Below, piece by piece: positions 1 to 7,497 of a stretch of 64,000 nucleotides of DNA; within the stretch, counting starts at the first letter, position 1; each line of letters opens with the position of its first letter. The stretch spans positions 316,825 through 380,824 of the forward strand of contig NZ_FXAP01000001.1 of the NCBI RefSeq assembly GCF_900177615.1, read 5' to 3'. Under the pieces are notes generated by a model. The model was not told where the DNA came from. It did no database searches and was given only the letters and a program-made list of their open reading frames with translations. The DNA is from Plantibacter flavus (GTDB taxonomy: Bacteria > Actinomycetota > Actinomycetes > Actinomycetales > Microbacteriaceae). The position numbers and the translations under genes are program-made.

Positions 1-158
1 GTGATCTCCGGCATATGGCGATTCTAGAGGCGGGGGCCTCATGACGTCGTGCCACGGCGCCCGGATGCGTCCACGCGGGGCGGAGTGGCTTGGCGCGGGA
101 ACGTCGCCGCCGCGCACTAGGCTTACCGGGAACGTGCAATCGGGCAGGGAGGGCGTCG

Positions 159-860
159 ATGACCGATTTGATTGACACCACAGAGATGTATCTCCGCACC
201 ATTCTGGAGCTCGAGGAGGAGAACATCATCCCGCTTCGGGCGCGGATCTCCGAGCGCCTCGGGCACTCCGGACCGACGGTCTCGCAGACGGTCGGTCGGA
301 TGGAGCGCGACGGACTCGTCGTCGTGTCGGGCGACCGGCACCTCGAGCTCACCGAACCGGGCCGACGCAAGGCGGTCCACGTCATGCGGAAGCACCGCCT
401 GGCTGAGCGCCTCCTGAGCGACGTCATCGGGCTCGAGTGGGAGTTCGTCCACGAGGAGGCCTGTCGCTGGGAGCACGTCATGAGCGAGCAGGTCGAGCGC
501 AAGCTGCTCGACATGCTCAACCACCCCACCGAGTCGCCCTACGGCACCCCGATCCCCGGGCTCGACGAGTTCGGCGACAGCCCCGCCGTCGCCTTCTCGC
601 AGGGCGTCATCAACATCGTCGGCCTCGTCGAAGGACGCTCCGAGCCGGTCACGGCGACGGTGCGACGTCTCGGCGAACCGGCGCAGGTCGACCCTGAACT
701 CCTCCTGCAGCTGAAGCAGGCCGGCGTCATGCCGGGTCGCGCCGGAACCTTCGCGGCCGCGGGCGGCTACGTGCTCGTCACCATCGACGGTGTCGAGGGT
801 GGCCTCGAGCTGCCCAACGAGCTCGCGACGCACATCTTCGTGGAGATCCCTGCCGCGTGA
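159..860 (+). CDS. DtxR/IdeR-family metal-dependent transcriptional repressor
   Basis: 233 aa cytoplasmic regulator that in this family binds operators of iron-uptake genes when loaded with Fe2+. An N-terminal winged helix (about residues 5-65) is followed by a metal-binding dimerisation domain and a C-terminal SH3-like domain (about 150-230). Every metal ligand known from DtxR is at its canonical number: M10, H79, E83, H98, C102, E105 and H106. The start is the ATG after GGGAGGG at 146-152; an upstream GTG in the same frame lacks a ribosome site. A TAGGCT -10-like hexamer lies at 118-123. It is monocistronic and followed by a separately promoted CHAP gene. Iron rather than manganese specificity is inferred from family resemblance. 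Confidence 0.9.
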   Translation: MTDLIDTTEMYLRTILELEEENIIPLRARISERLGHSGPTVSQTVGRMERDGLVVVSGDRHLELTEPGRRKAVHVMRKHRLAERLLSDVIGLEWEFVHEEACRWEHVMSEQVERKLLDMLNHPTESPYGTPIPGLDEFGDSPAVAFSQGVINIVGLVEGRSEPVTATVRRLGEPAQVDPELLLQLKQAGVMPGRAGTFAAAGGYVLVTIDGVEGGLELPNELATHIFVEIPAA

Positions 861-913
861 GCATGAGACGTGTATGAGGATTCCCTCATGTGCCCGTTTT
901 CCCGTGATCGAAA

Positions 914-943
914 CGTGACTTTCTGAGGGGTAACCCGTAGGCT
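914..943 (+). promoter_or_regulatory. candidate promoter of the CHAP hydrolase gene
   Basis: CGTGAC (914-919) and TAGGCT (938-943) are separated by 18 bases. The transcript would carry a leader of about 160 nt before the TTG start at 1110. The leader has short inverted repeats (for example CCGAC/GTCGG near 1033-1055) but no riboswitch class I can recognise. Confidence 0.4.
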
Positions 944-1109
944 GTCACTCGTCCTGAAGGCCATGATCTGGCCCCAGGAAGACGACCGAGGCACCCCCTA
1001 GCCCGTCCCTCGGCCACACGAACCGACATCAATCGTCGGATGGGGCTGCGCCATGTCGATCGCCACACCGTGATCCTCGTCGCTCATGCGGGGTGCCGGA
1101 GGAATCCAC

Positions 1110-2279
1110 TTGACTGCAGCTGGCGAGAGCGGCCCCGACCAGGCCGAGACGACCCCGAACGTCCCCCTCACCCGGAAGCAGCTCCGAATCCAGGAGCAGG
1201 CCGCGAAGCAGGCTGAGGCGACCACCCCGTCCCAGTCGGACGCAGACGACGCGCTCGTCGCCGACGTCGCTCCGGACGCACCCGTCGACCATCCCGAGAT
1301 CGTCCTCGACGATGCCGTGGTCGAGGAGGCCGACACCGCCGTCACGACCGGTGAGGTCCGTCTCGACGAGCGGCCGCTGACGAAGCCCGCCGCGCCGGAG
1401 CCGACGGCCCCGCAATCCTTCACCGTGACATCCGCCACGGACCCCTCGTTCGCGACCGTCACGCCGCTCCGCACCGGTGCGGACCGCGTCGCCCGCAGGA
1501 AGCCCCCGGTCAAACCGACCGCGTCGACGGTCGCCGTGCGCAAGCCGAAGCCGTCCGGAGCCCGACCCGGATCCGTGCGCGGCGTCGCCACCATGGCCTT
1601 CCTCGTGCCGGCACTGGTCGCCACCGTCGCCCTCCCGGCGTACGCGGCGAGCAGCAGCGCGCAGACCGAGTACGGGACGTCCGCCTCGGAGCAGCTGAAG
1701 ACATCGGGTGCCCAGAGCGTCGTCGCTTCCGACAAGGTGGCCGATGTCCCGATCTCTCGCGACCTCTACAGCGCGACGACGCCGGACGAGCTCGCGGAGC
1801 GCCAGCGGCAGCTCGACGCCGCTGCAGCTGCCAGCAACGCCACCTACTCGATCACCGTGGGCGCACGCCAGGCGGGCGACGACTACCCCTGGTTCGACCA
1901 GGCGACAGACGACGAGGGCGGCGGGCTCTCGCCGCTGCGCTACTACTACCGCGAGTGCGTGGACTTCGTCGCCTGGCGACTCAACCGCGACGCGGGCACG
2001 CCGAGCGGGAACTGGGCCTTCACCTGGGGCAACGGTCTGCCGCCGAGCAGTGCCTACGGCTGGGCCGACTCATGGCAGTACAACAAGGGGACGAACGCCA
2101 TCGCCGGCTCCGTGGCCTGGTTCAACTACAACCACGTCGCCTACGTGCAGTCGGTCAACGCCGACGGGACCGTCACCCTGGAGGAGTACAACTGGGGGTC
2201 CGCGCGTCACAGCTACAACACGCGCACCATCGCGGCCAGTGCCGTGGCGCTCTACCTCTACCCGCCGGGCGTCGGCTGA
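1110..2279 (+). CDS. secreted or membrane-anchored CHAP-domain peptidoglycan hydrolase
   Basis: 389 aa. A long, charged, Pro/Ala-rich cytoplasmic N-terminus (about 150 residues) precedes one hydrophobic segment ending in an ALPAYAA signal-peptidase-like site, so the C-terminal half is extracytoplasmic. A CHAP amidase/endopeptidase domain follows, with Cys283 in YRECVDF, His342 in NYNHVAY and Asn361 in EEYNW as the likely catalytic triad. The TTG start is chosen because GGAGG at 1098-1102 lies eight bases before it. Such proteins cleave peptide cross-links during cell separation or wall remodelling. The unusually long region before the membrane segment has no recognised function. A strong hairpin terminator follows. 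Confidence 0.85.
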   Translation: MTAAGESGPDQAETTPNVPLTRKQLRIQEQAAKQAEATTPSQSDADDALVADVAPDAPVDHPEIVLDDAVVEEADTAVTTGEVRLDERPLTKPAAPEPTAPQSFTVTSATDPSFATVTPLRTGADRVARRKPPVKPTASTVAVRKPKPSGARPGSVRGVATMAFLVPALVATVALPAYAASSSAQTEYGTSASEQLKTSGAQSVVASDKVADVPISRDLYSATTPDELAERQRQLDAAAAASNATYSITVGARQAGDDYPWFDQATDDEGGGLSPLRYYYRECVDFVAWRLNRDAGTPSGNWAFTWGNGLPPSSAYGWADSWQYNKGTNAIAGSVAWFNYNHVAYVQSVNADGTVTLEEYNWGSARHSYNTRTIAASAVALYLYPPGVG

Positions 2280-2298
2280 TCCGACCCGCTCGACCTGG

Positions 2299-2330
2299 AT
2301 CGCGTCCCTCCATCGGAGGGACGCGATTCT
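2299..2330 (+). terminator. hairpin terminator after the CHAP gene
   Basis: A perfect 12-bp inverted repeat, ATCGCGTCCCTC / GAGGGACGCGAT, with a five-base loop begins 20 bases after the CHAP stop codon. The T-run is weak (TTCTGT), as is common in high-GC actinobacteria. Confidence 0.75.
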
Positions 2331-2708
2331 GTCGTAGACGGGCGGTGACCGTTCGGGACCATGCGGTGTCCGTCGTCCGAAGCCGAGGTGGCGCGGAGGG
2401 GAATTCTCCTCCAACGTGCGGAAATCCGGTCGGTGTGGGTTAATCTGGTGCTCTGCAACTCGGAGAGGTTCAGGAGCTGATGCACGCTATACGTCGCCAC
2501 GTGGTCGCGAACGGTCGCGGCCTCTACGTGCTGCGGCATTCCAGCCAAGCGTGCCGCGGCTCCGCCGTGGGTCAAGAGGGTGCTGTCGTCATGACAGTGC
2601 CCTTTTTTGTTCCCCGGAAACGACTCGATCCGGCGCGTCGGGGACGCTGCAGGTGGTGATCGTCGACCGGTCGCGGCAGCCGTCGTGGCCCTTCGGAAGG
2701 GAACGTGC
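2331..2708. other. intergenic region, possible small RNA ending in a terminator
   Basis: No convincing protein gene was found in these 378 bases. A TTAATCT box near 2439-2445 could be a -10 element. About 160 bases downstream lies a canonical intrinsic terminator (2578-2608), with no credible coding frame between. This layout fits an independent small RNA or an attenuated leader of the HNH gene. Confidence 0.35.
2578..2608 (+). terminator. intrinsic terminator with T6 run
   Basis: GGGTGCTGTC / GACAGTGCCC form a 10-bp stem with two G-U pairs around the loop GTCAT, followed immediately by TTTTTT. It is the best rho-independent terminator in the window and lies 100 bases before the HNH gene. 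Confidence 0.75.
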
Positions 2709-3206
2709 ATGCGCACACTGGTGTTGAACGCGGGCTACGAGCCGCTCGCGATCGTCTCGTTCAAGCGGGCCCTTGTGCTCGTGATGCATCACAAGGCGAC
2801 CGTCGTCGAGATCGACTCCTCGCATCCCGTGGTGGCGACGAGCGGATCGTTCGATCGGCCGTCGGTCATCCTGCTCACCAGATACGTCCGGATCCCGAAC
2901 GCCCGCCGGGTGCCCGTGACCCGCCGCGGGGTGCTGCGCCGCGACGGTCACCGCTGCGCCTACTGCGGGAAGGCGGCGACGACGATCGACCACGTGCAGC
3001 CGCGCTCGCGCGGGGGTGTGGACAGCTGGGAGAACCTCGTGGCCTGCTGCCTGCGCTGCAACAACGTGAAGGGCGACCGCACGCCGATGGAGATGAACTG
3101 GAGCCTCCGGGTCTCGCCGGGGACGCCGCACGGATCGCAGTGGATGGTGCGGGGCGTCGAGCGCTCGGAGCCCGACTGGGAGCAGTACCTGGCGCCTGCC
3201 GCCTGA
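2709..3206 (+). CDS. small HNH endonuclease-family protein
   Basis: 165 aa. The N-terminus (MRTLVLNAGYEPL...) is typical of a conserved actinobacterial HNH family. The nuclease core holds CAYC (about residue 85), the DHVQPRSRGG strand-turn, and a CLRCNNVKGD zinc knuckle, so both CxxC pairs and the catalytic His are present. The ATG is placed after AGGGAA; the frame extends upstream but overlaps the terminator. It lies directly upstream of tRNA-Arg and outside the prophage. Substrate and role are unknown; the family is usually chromosomal and single-copy rather than a homing enzyme. Confidence 0.8.
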   Translation: MRTLVLNAGYEPLAIVSFKRALVLVMHHKATVVEIDSSHPVVATSGSFDRPSVILLTRYVRIPNARRVPVTRRGVLRRDGHRCAYCGKAATTIDHVQPRSRGGVDSWENLVACCLRCNNVKGDRTPMEMNWSLRVSPGTPHGSQWMVRGVERSEPDWEQYLAPAA

Positions 3207-3215
3207 CCGACCGGC

Positions 3216-3221
3216 TAAACT
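3216..3221 (+). promoter_or_regulatory. -10 box of tRNA-Arg
   Basis: TAAACT lies ten bases before the first base of the mature tRNA. No clear -35 was identified. Transcription would begin at or just before the tRNA 5' end. Confidence 0.45.
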
Positions 3222-3231
3222 CGACGGGTCA

Positions 3232-3306
3232 GCCTCTGTAGCTCAATGGAAGAGCAGTTCCGTCCTAAGGAAAGGGTTGGGGGTTCGAGTCCCTCCAGGG
3301 GCACCA
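3232..3306 (+). tRNA. tRNA-Arg (anticodon CCT), prophage integration target
   Basis: The cloverleaf folds with a 7-bp acceptor (GCCTCTG/CAGGGGC), a D arm, an anticodon arm with loop GTCCTAA (anticodon CCT at 3264-3266), and a T arm with loop TTCGAGT. CCA is encoded at 3304-3306. The 3' end from 3284 is the phage attachment core. The last two bases of CCA are contributed by prophage DNA: the reconstructed uninterrupted site would read ...GGGGCACTG and so would not encode CCA. Confidence 0.93.
3284..3304 (+). repeat. attL core (21-bp direct repeat with attR)
   Basis: The 21 bases from the T-loop to the first C of CCA are repeated exactly at 40682-40702. The flanking bases differ on both sides, so this is the maximal identity and marks the left end of the prophage. 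Confidence 0.9.
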
Positions 3307-3343
3307 CGCCAGGGCGCGCGCGATCCCAGTCGTAGCGCGGGAG

Positions 3344-4537
3344 TCACGCCGAGCGAGAGCCGCGTTGAGGAGCGTGTGCCCACACTTTGCCCACATTCGA
3401 GGCCGCGGCGTGCTCATCGAGGCGTGTCGCAACAGAGTCGAGGTCGTCGTCGAACAAGTCGGCGTAGGTGTCGAGCGTCATCGCCGCAGACTTGTGACCA
3501 AGCATTCGCTGCAGCGCCTTCACGTTCGCGCCGGCGCTCACAGCGAGGCTCGCCGCAGTGTGCTTGAGGTCGTGAGGGGTGAGCCGGTCGAGCTCAGCCC
3601 GACGCAGCGCCGTGAGGAACCACGACGCTCGGCCCTCGCTCGTGTCTGGACGCATCATGAACCCGCCGCCCGGACCCGCGAACACCAGGTCGTTAGGACC
3701 CTTGCCCGTGCACAGCTTCGACAGCGGGTCGAGCAGGAAGTCGGGGAGTGGTACGCCTCGCTCCTCCCAGCTCTTCGGCGGGCCCACGTGGAGGACGCCC
3801 TCGACCTCAGTCGCGGTCTGCGCGATCTGCAGCCGCCTGCGGAGGAAGTTGACGTCGCGCACTCGGAGGCCGACGGACTCGCCCCACCGGATGCCGGTGT
3901 ACGAGAGCACGACGAGCTGTACCTCGCGCGTGAAGTCCGGAGCGAACGACGCGAACCGGAACACCTCCGCATGGGTTAGGTAGCGACGTGGCTTCATCGA
4001 CACCTTGCGGGGCAGGTTCGTTGCCTTCTGCGCCGGGTTGCTCGGGATCCGGCCGTCGCGTTTCGCTCGCTCGAGGATGCCTGAGAGCACCCCCACGGCA
4101 CGGATCACGACGCTCGCCGACTTCGGCTTGCCCGACTGGTTCGAGCGCTGACGCGCCGTCACCGCCCTGCCGGTGCTGAGCTCGCGGATCCAGTCCTCCA
4201 CAGCCGATGGCCGGATCCGACCGATCGGCGTCGACCCCCACTTCGGTTCCACGTACACACGCCACGCGGTCGCGAGCGGGGCGTAGCTCGAAGGCTTGAG
4301 CGAATGCTGCTTGTTCTCAAGCCATGACGGCCCGAGGTCGCCGACGGTCTGCATGGCGTCCTTCGGATCGAAGTACTCACCGCGCGCTTTCGACACCTCC
4401 ACGGACGCGAGGAAGAGCTGTGCTTCCTTCTTCGTCTTGAATCCGCGCTTGTCGGTCTGCGTGTTGTCGGGTTTGCGGTAGCGGGCACGGTAGCGGGGTC
4501 CGGCGGCGGTCTCGTACGGCTTGATTGTGCCCATCAT
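3344..4537 (-). CDS. int: phage tyrosine integrase (left end)
   Basis: 397 aa. An N-terminal arm-binding domain (about 1-60), a core-binding SAM-like domain (about 65-170) and a catalytic domain (about 180-380) are present. Catalytic landmarks are Arg in YTGIRWGE, HDLKHT, LGHKS and the nucleophile in LDTYADLF. The canonical H-x-x-R is His-Asp-Leu-Lys here (codon AAG), a deviation at the second active-site Arg. The gene ends 39 bases from the attL core, as expected for the enzyme that used this tRNA. The start ATG overlaps the repressor stop (ATGA), with CTAGGAGC upstream. Expression is therefore coupled to the immunity repressor. Confidence 0.93.
   Translation of the reverse strand: MMGTIKPYETAAGPRYRARYRKPDNTQTDKRGFKTKKEAQLFLASVEVSKARGEYFDPKDAMQTVGDLGPSWLENKQHSLKPSSYAPLATAWRVYVEPKWGSTPIGRIRPSAVEDWIRELSTGRAVTARQRSNQSGKPKSASVVIRAVGVLSGILERAKRDGRIPSNPAQKATNLPRKVSMKPRRYLTHAEVFRFASFAPDFTREVQLVVLSYTGIRWGESVGLRVRDVNFLRRRLQIAQTATEVEGVLHVGPPKSWEERGVPLPDFLLDPLSKLCTGKGPNDLVFAGPGGGFMMRPDTSEGRASWFLTALRRAELDRLTPHDLKHTAASLAVSAGANVKALQRMLGHKSAAMTLDTYADLFDDDLDSVATRLDEHAAASNVGKVWAHAPQRGSRSA
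3377..3395. promoter_or_regulatory. candidate integrase arm-type sites, left
   Basis: Two direct copies of TGCCCACA (3377-3384 and 3388-3395) have an 11-bp period, one helical turn. The same pair with the same spacing occurs inside the right end (40558-40576). They lie 73 bases inside the attL core and overlap the 3' end of the integrase gene. Confidence 0.55.
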
Positions 4538-5928
4538 GCTCCTAGGGGGTCAGCGCTCGAACGAAGCGGTTCATCGGCCTGTTCGATGTTGCGCGTTCCC
4601 TGCTTGGCCACGAGGTCCAACTCCACCTGTGTGACGTCGTCAACCTCGAAGTCCTCATCCTGAGGCGCACCACTGACGCCCAAATTCATCGTTTGCAGCC
4701 AGGGTTCCAACCCTTCGGCTTCGGCGGTCTCATCTCTCGGAGCCACGTCTCGCTCGCGAAGCCTGCTAACGTCCCCCTCGATCGACTGGAACAACCGAAG
4801 TTCCCGTTCGATGCGAGCGAGCGCCGCCTTCCGGTACTTCTCGCGCTCGGGCTGATCGGGGTCCTCTGGCGCGTCCCGGAGGTAGTCCTGCAGCCGAATA
4901 GTCGCTATGCGCTCGGCAAACAACATCATGTCCCGTCTGCCCATTGCCCCTAGTGAGCTGCGGGGGCTACCTCCGAGACCTTCAAGCGCGGCATGTAGAT
5001 GATCGAGCTCGGTCGTCAGTTCCGCGTATCTGTGCATGTCAGTCTGAAGATCGGCACCTTCATCGCCAACCGCTGCGACCAGTTCTTCGGCTACTTCAGA
5101 ACCCAGAAGCTTGTTGGCCGCGAGTGCCTCATTCAGCGTGTCGCGGTGCCCGCGCTCTTCACGGAAAGGCCAGACCTGGTTTGCGGACCTCAGGATCGTG
5201 TACCGGAAATGGTCACGCAGAGCGGCCACGCGGTCAATCTCCTTCGCCAGTTTGATCAAGCGGACCGCTCTCTCGCCAGCGGGGCCGTACGTCGCCTCAA
5301 TGACCATTCCGACAGGCTGAATCAGCAATGGCCCGTGCTCCTGCAGGTCACGCTCGAAGTCCACAAGCTCCTCATCCTCGTCGCTGCTCTGCCCAGAGAG
5401 CCAGTCGACTAGGTCAATAACTCGGGTTGGGAGCACCCGGCCAGTTACGCTCGGATCTCCAACCTCGACACCAGAGAACGGTCGGTCGACGTCGAACATG
5501 ATCGCCGCCGGCGGCACCCGCACGGCCGCGGAAATAGAAAGCAGCTCCTGCACTCGGAGGTCGTGTCGCTTCCCCGCTTCGATGCGGTCGATGACCGTTA
5601 CCGGAATACCAGTCTCCTCTGAGAGCTCACTCTTGCTCATGCCTTCGAGCTTGCGGTATTTGCGGACGCGGTCCCCGATGGAGAGCTCGATGAGCGTGTG
5701 CTCGCTTTCGTCGGGCGCCTGCTCGACGCGCGGCTCCACGGGCACCTGGTGAGGACTGTCGATCGCGGGGAACACCGCGCGGAGGTCGGGCCAGTGCTTG
5801 GGCGGCACCACCTCAGTACGCTCCCAGTTCCCAATCGTCCGAAGCGAGACGCCGACGATCTCTGCAAGCGCACCCTGACTGAGCTGAGCGGCCTTTCGGG
5901 CAAGGCGAAGCTGTTCTCCTGTAATCAT
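4534..5928 (-). CDS. phage immunity repressor with two HTH domains
   Basis: 464 aa. The N-terminal XRE helix-turn-helix (about residues 3-50, LSQGALAEIVGVSLRTIGNWE) and a second XRE-type domain (about 83-145, MSKSELSEETGIPVTVIDRIE) are followed by a roughly 300-residue mostly helical region of unknown fold. No Ser-Lys LexA-type autoprotease motif is evident, so induction by RecA-stimulated cleavage cannot be inferred. The ATG at 5928 is preferred over an in-frame start 39 bases upstream because it begins at the usual MITGEQLRLAR start of the HTH. It is divergent from the Cro-like gene and translationally coupled to the integrase downstream. Confidence 0.8.
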   Translation of the reverse strand: MITGEQLRLARKAAQLSQGALAEIVGVSLRTIGNWERTEVVPPKHWPDLRAVFPAIDSPHQVPVEPRVEQAPDESEHTLIELSIGDRVRKYRKLEGMSKSELSEETGIPVTVIDRIEAGKRHDLRVQELLSISAAVRVPPAAIMFDVDRPFSGVEVGDPSVTGRVLPTRVIDLVDWLSGQSSDEDEELVDFERDLQEHGPLLIQPVGMVIEATYGPAGERAVRLIKLAKEIDRVAALRDHFRYTILRSANQVWPFREERGHRDTLNEALAANKLLGSEVAEELVAAVGDEGADLQTDMHRYAELTTELDHLHAALEGLGGSPRSSLGAMGRRDMMLFAERIATIRLQDYLRDAPEDPDQPEREKYRKAALARIERELRLFQSIEGDVSRLRERDVAPRDETAEAEGLEPWLQTMNLGVSGAPQDEDFEVDDVTQVELDLVAKQGTRNIEQADEPLRSSADPLGA

Positions 5929-6068
5929 GGTTCCATTCTGGCCACGATAGGCAAGGAAAGCAACCAATTTTCCCCTCCAACCCGGGAAAGAAGAAAATCT
6001 TCCTTGTCATCGGTTGTAGGCGGCAGTTTTATTGCCTATGGTTGACCCAACCCAACCGGAGGACGCAG
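5929..6068. promoter_or_regulatory. divergent immunity control region with two inverted operators
   Basis: ATAGGCAA (5947-5954) and its exact reverse complement TTGCCTAT (6032-6039) sit near the two ends. A rightward promoter reads TTGTCA (6004-6009), 17 bases, TTTTAT (6027-6032), and overlaps the right operator. The left operator has an equivalent position downstream of TTTCCT on the other strand. The interval is visibly richer in A+T than its surroundings. GGAGG at 6058-6062 is the ribosome site of the Cro-like gene. Confidence 0.7.
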
Positions 6069-6305
6069 ATGACCACCACCCGAAAGCTCAATGGACCAGC
6101 TGTCCGCGTGATTCGAGACCTCACTGGCATTCGTGCCGGCGCGTTCGCGAAGCGCATCGAGATCGACGCTGGCTACTTGACGAAGATCGAACAGGGGACG
6201 CGCCAGCCGTCCGTCGAGGTGATGCGCAAGATCGCTGACTCGCTCGGGATCCCGCTAGAAGCGATCACGTACCCGGTCGCCGTCGCCGAGCCGGTCGCGG
6301 CGTAG
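6069..6305 (+). CDS. Cro-like XRE-family regulator
   Basis: 78 aa, one helix-turn-helix domain (about 12-65) with the signature AFAKRIEIDAGYLTKIEQGTRQPS. The ATG is chosen because GGAGG lies seven bases upstream; a TTG further upstream falls inside the operator. As the first gene of the rightward early operon, directly opposite the repressor, it is most likely the lytic-side regulator competing for the shared operators. Assignment as Cro rests on size and position. Confidence 0.8.
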   Translation: MTTTRKLNGPAVRVIRDLTGIRAGAFAKRIEIDAGYLTKIEQGTRQPSVEVMRKIADSLGIPLEAITYPVAVAEPVAA

Positions 6306-6311
6306 GCCGCC

Positions 6312-6518
6312 ATGGATACGGCAACGCCGGTCTACCTCTCGCCAGAGCAAGTCTGCGAGCGGCTCCCCGGCGTCACGAAGGCCAACCTAGCGACCCTTCG
6401 CTACGAGGGCCGCGGTCCCAAGTTCCTCAAGCCGACACCACGCACCGTCCTCTATCGCGAGAGCGACATCACTGCATGGGTCGAGTCGACGGAACGCTCG
6501 AGCACGAGTGCCCAGTAA
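6312..6518 (+). CDS. excisionase-like MerR/HTH_17 DNA-binding protein
   Basis: 68 aa winged-helix protein (YLSPEQVCERLPGVTKANLATLRYEGRGPKFLKP) of the family that includes phage excisionases and small DNA-bending factors. It starts six bases after the Cro-like stop, so the two are probably co-transcribed. Its position as second early gene and its size fit a recombination directionality factor for one of the two integrases, but a general regulatory role is also possible. Confidence 0.7.
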   Translation: MDTATPVYLSPEQVCERLPGVTKANLATLRYEGRGPKFLKPTPRTVLYRESDITAWVESTERSSTSAQ

Positions 6519-6526
6519 AGAAAAAT

Positions 6527-6557
6527 GCTCGGCCGCTGCTACCAACAGCGACCGAGC
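6527..6557 (-). terminator. strong hairpin with T-run on the minus strand
   Basis: GCTCGGCCGCTG and CAGCGACCGAGC pair over 12 bp with one mismatch around a 7-base loop. A-rich sequence lies upstream (6517-6525), so read leftward it is a stem followed by ATTTTTCTTT, the form of an intrinsic terminator. No leftward gene lies to its right in this part of the prophage. It could stop antisense transcripts from reaching the control region, or act as an RNA structure on the early message. Confidence 0.5.
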
Positions 6558-6600
6558 GAGTACCTGAACCACCCAACCAGAGCGAAACGAGATACAGAGA

Positions 6601-7497
6601 ATGTCTACCACCATCATCGCAGCAACCACCGACAACCGCCAGTCCTGGGACGCGAAGGTCGCCGAGGCCTCGCTCCCGGTCTACGCCGGCACGGCTCGCC
6701 ACGACTTCATGATCGACGCGCTCCCCGCGCTCCCCATCGCGAAGATGGACGCCGACAAGCTCGGTGAGCTGCACAACGAGCTGTTCGGCCCGCACCTCAC
6801 GGTCTGGGACGGACGCAAGCCCGAGTGGGCCGTCGGCAGCGAGAGCGACATCTCGTCCACCTCCTCCGCAGCAGGCAATCCGTTCGCGATCTGGTCTTCG
6901 CCGAACCTCGTCGGCCGCGATGGCATCGACGCGTTCGTCATCCGTGAGGACGAGTACGACATCGAGTCCGCGACCTACATCGATGGGGCTCCGTTCCTCA
7001 ACGTGTACATCGACCGCAACGAGGGCATCCGCATCACTACGGTCGAGGCCGCGGAGGTGGCCGGTGGGGCGATGCGCACCGCCGCTCGGGAGTTCCGCAA
7101 CATCGTCGACCCGCAGCCCGCGGGAATCGAACCCGACGACCTGTACGACGACGACTTCATCAAGTTCGAGGGACTCACCCGCGAGCAGGTTGAGGAGCGC
7201 AACAACGAGGTGCTCGCTTCCCCGTACCCGCGCGCGTTCGCGATGCGCCTCGACGGCGGTTGCCAGGACACCCCCGCCAACCTCTACCACCAGATCGACA
7301 TCCACAACACGGACGAGATGACCGTCGAGATCGTCAAGGAAGCAGGGAAGGCCTGGCGGATCGACGCGCGGATGTCCAAGGAATCCAGCAGCGTCAATGT
7401 GCTGTCGGAGTTCTCCGACTGGCTGCGCGAGGCCGTCAAGCGTGCAAGCGCTCTGAACCTCGCCGAGGGCTTCACCGCAGACGAGCACCTCGCATGA
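6601..7497 (+). CDS. phage early protein of unknown function
   Basis: 298 aa, soluble, acidic, without signal peptide, membrane segment or motif I recognise. It has Asp/Glu-rich stretches (PDDLYDDDFIKFEG near 178-191). It is the first gene of a six-gene early block (6601-10473) in which each start overlaps the previous stop, leading into the replication initiator. ATGA coupling to the next gene suggests co-expression. A role in host takeover or replication support is possible only by position. Confidence 0.7.
   Translation: MSTTIIAATTDNRQSWDAKVAEASLPVYAGTARHDFMIDALPALPIAKMDADKLGELHNELFGPHLTVWDGRKPEWAVGSESDISSTSSAAGNPFAIWSSPNLVGRDGIDAFVIREDEYDIESATYIDGAPFLNVYIDRNEGIRITTVEAAEVAGGAMRTAAREFRNIVDPQPAGIEPDDLYDDDFIKFEGLTREQVEERNNEVLASPYPRAFAMRLDGGCQDTPANLYHQIDIHNTDEMTVEIVKEAGKAWRIDARMSKESSSVNVLSEFSDWLREAVKRASALNLAEGFTADEHLA

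Noticed and set aside
944-1109. c-di-AMP (ydaO-type) riboswitch upstream of the CHAP gene
   Set aside because: Such riboswitches often precede actinobacterial wall hydrolases, but I could not find the conserved core sequences in this leader.
7260-7493. Upstream extension of the 188-aa early gene
   Set aside because: The added 78 residues are a shifted-frame reading of the preceding gene; the ATGA overlap marks the real start.
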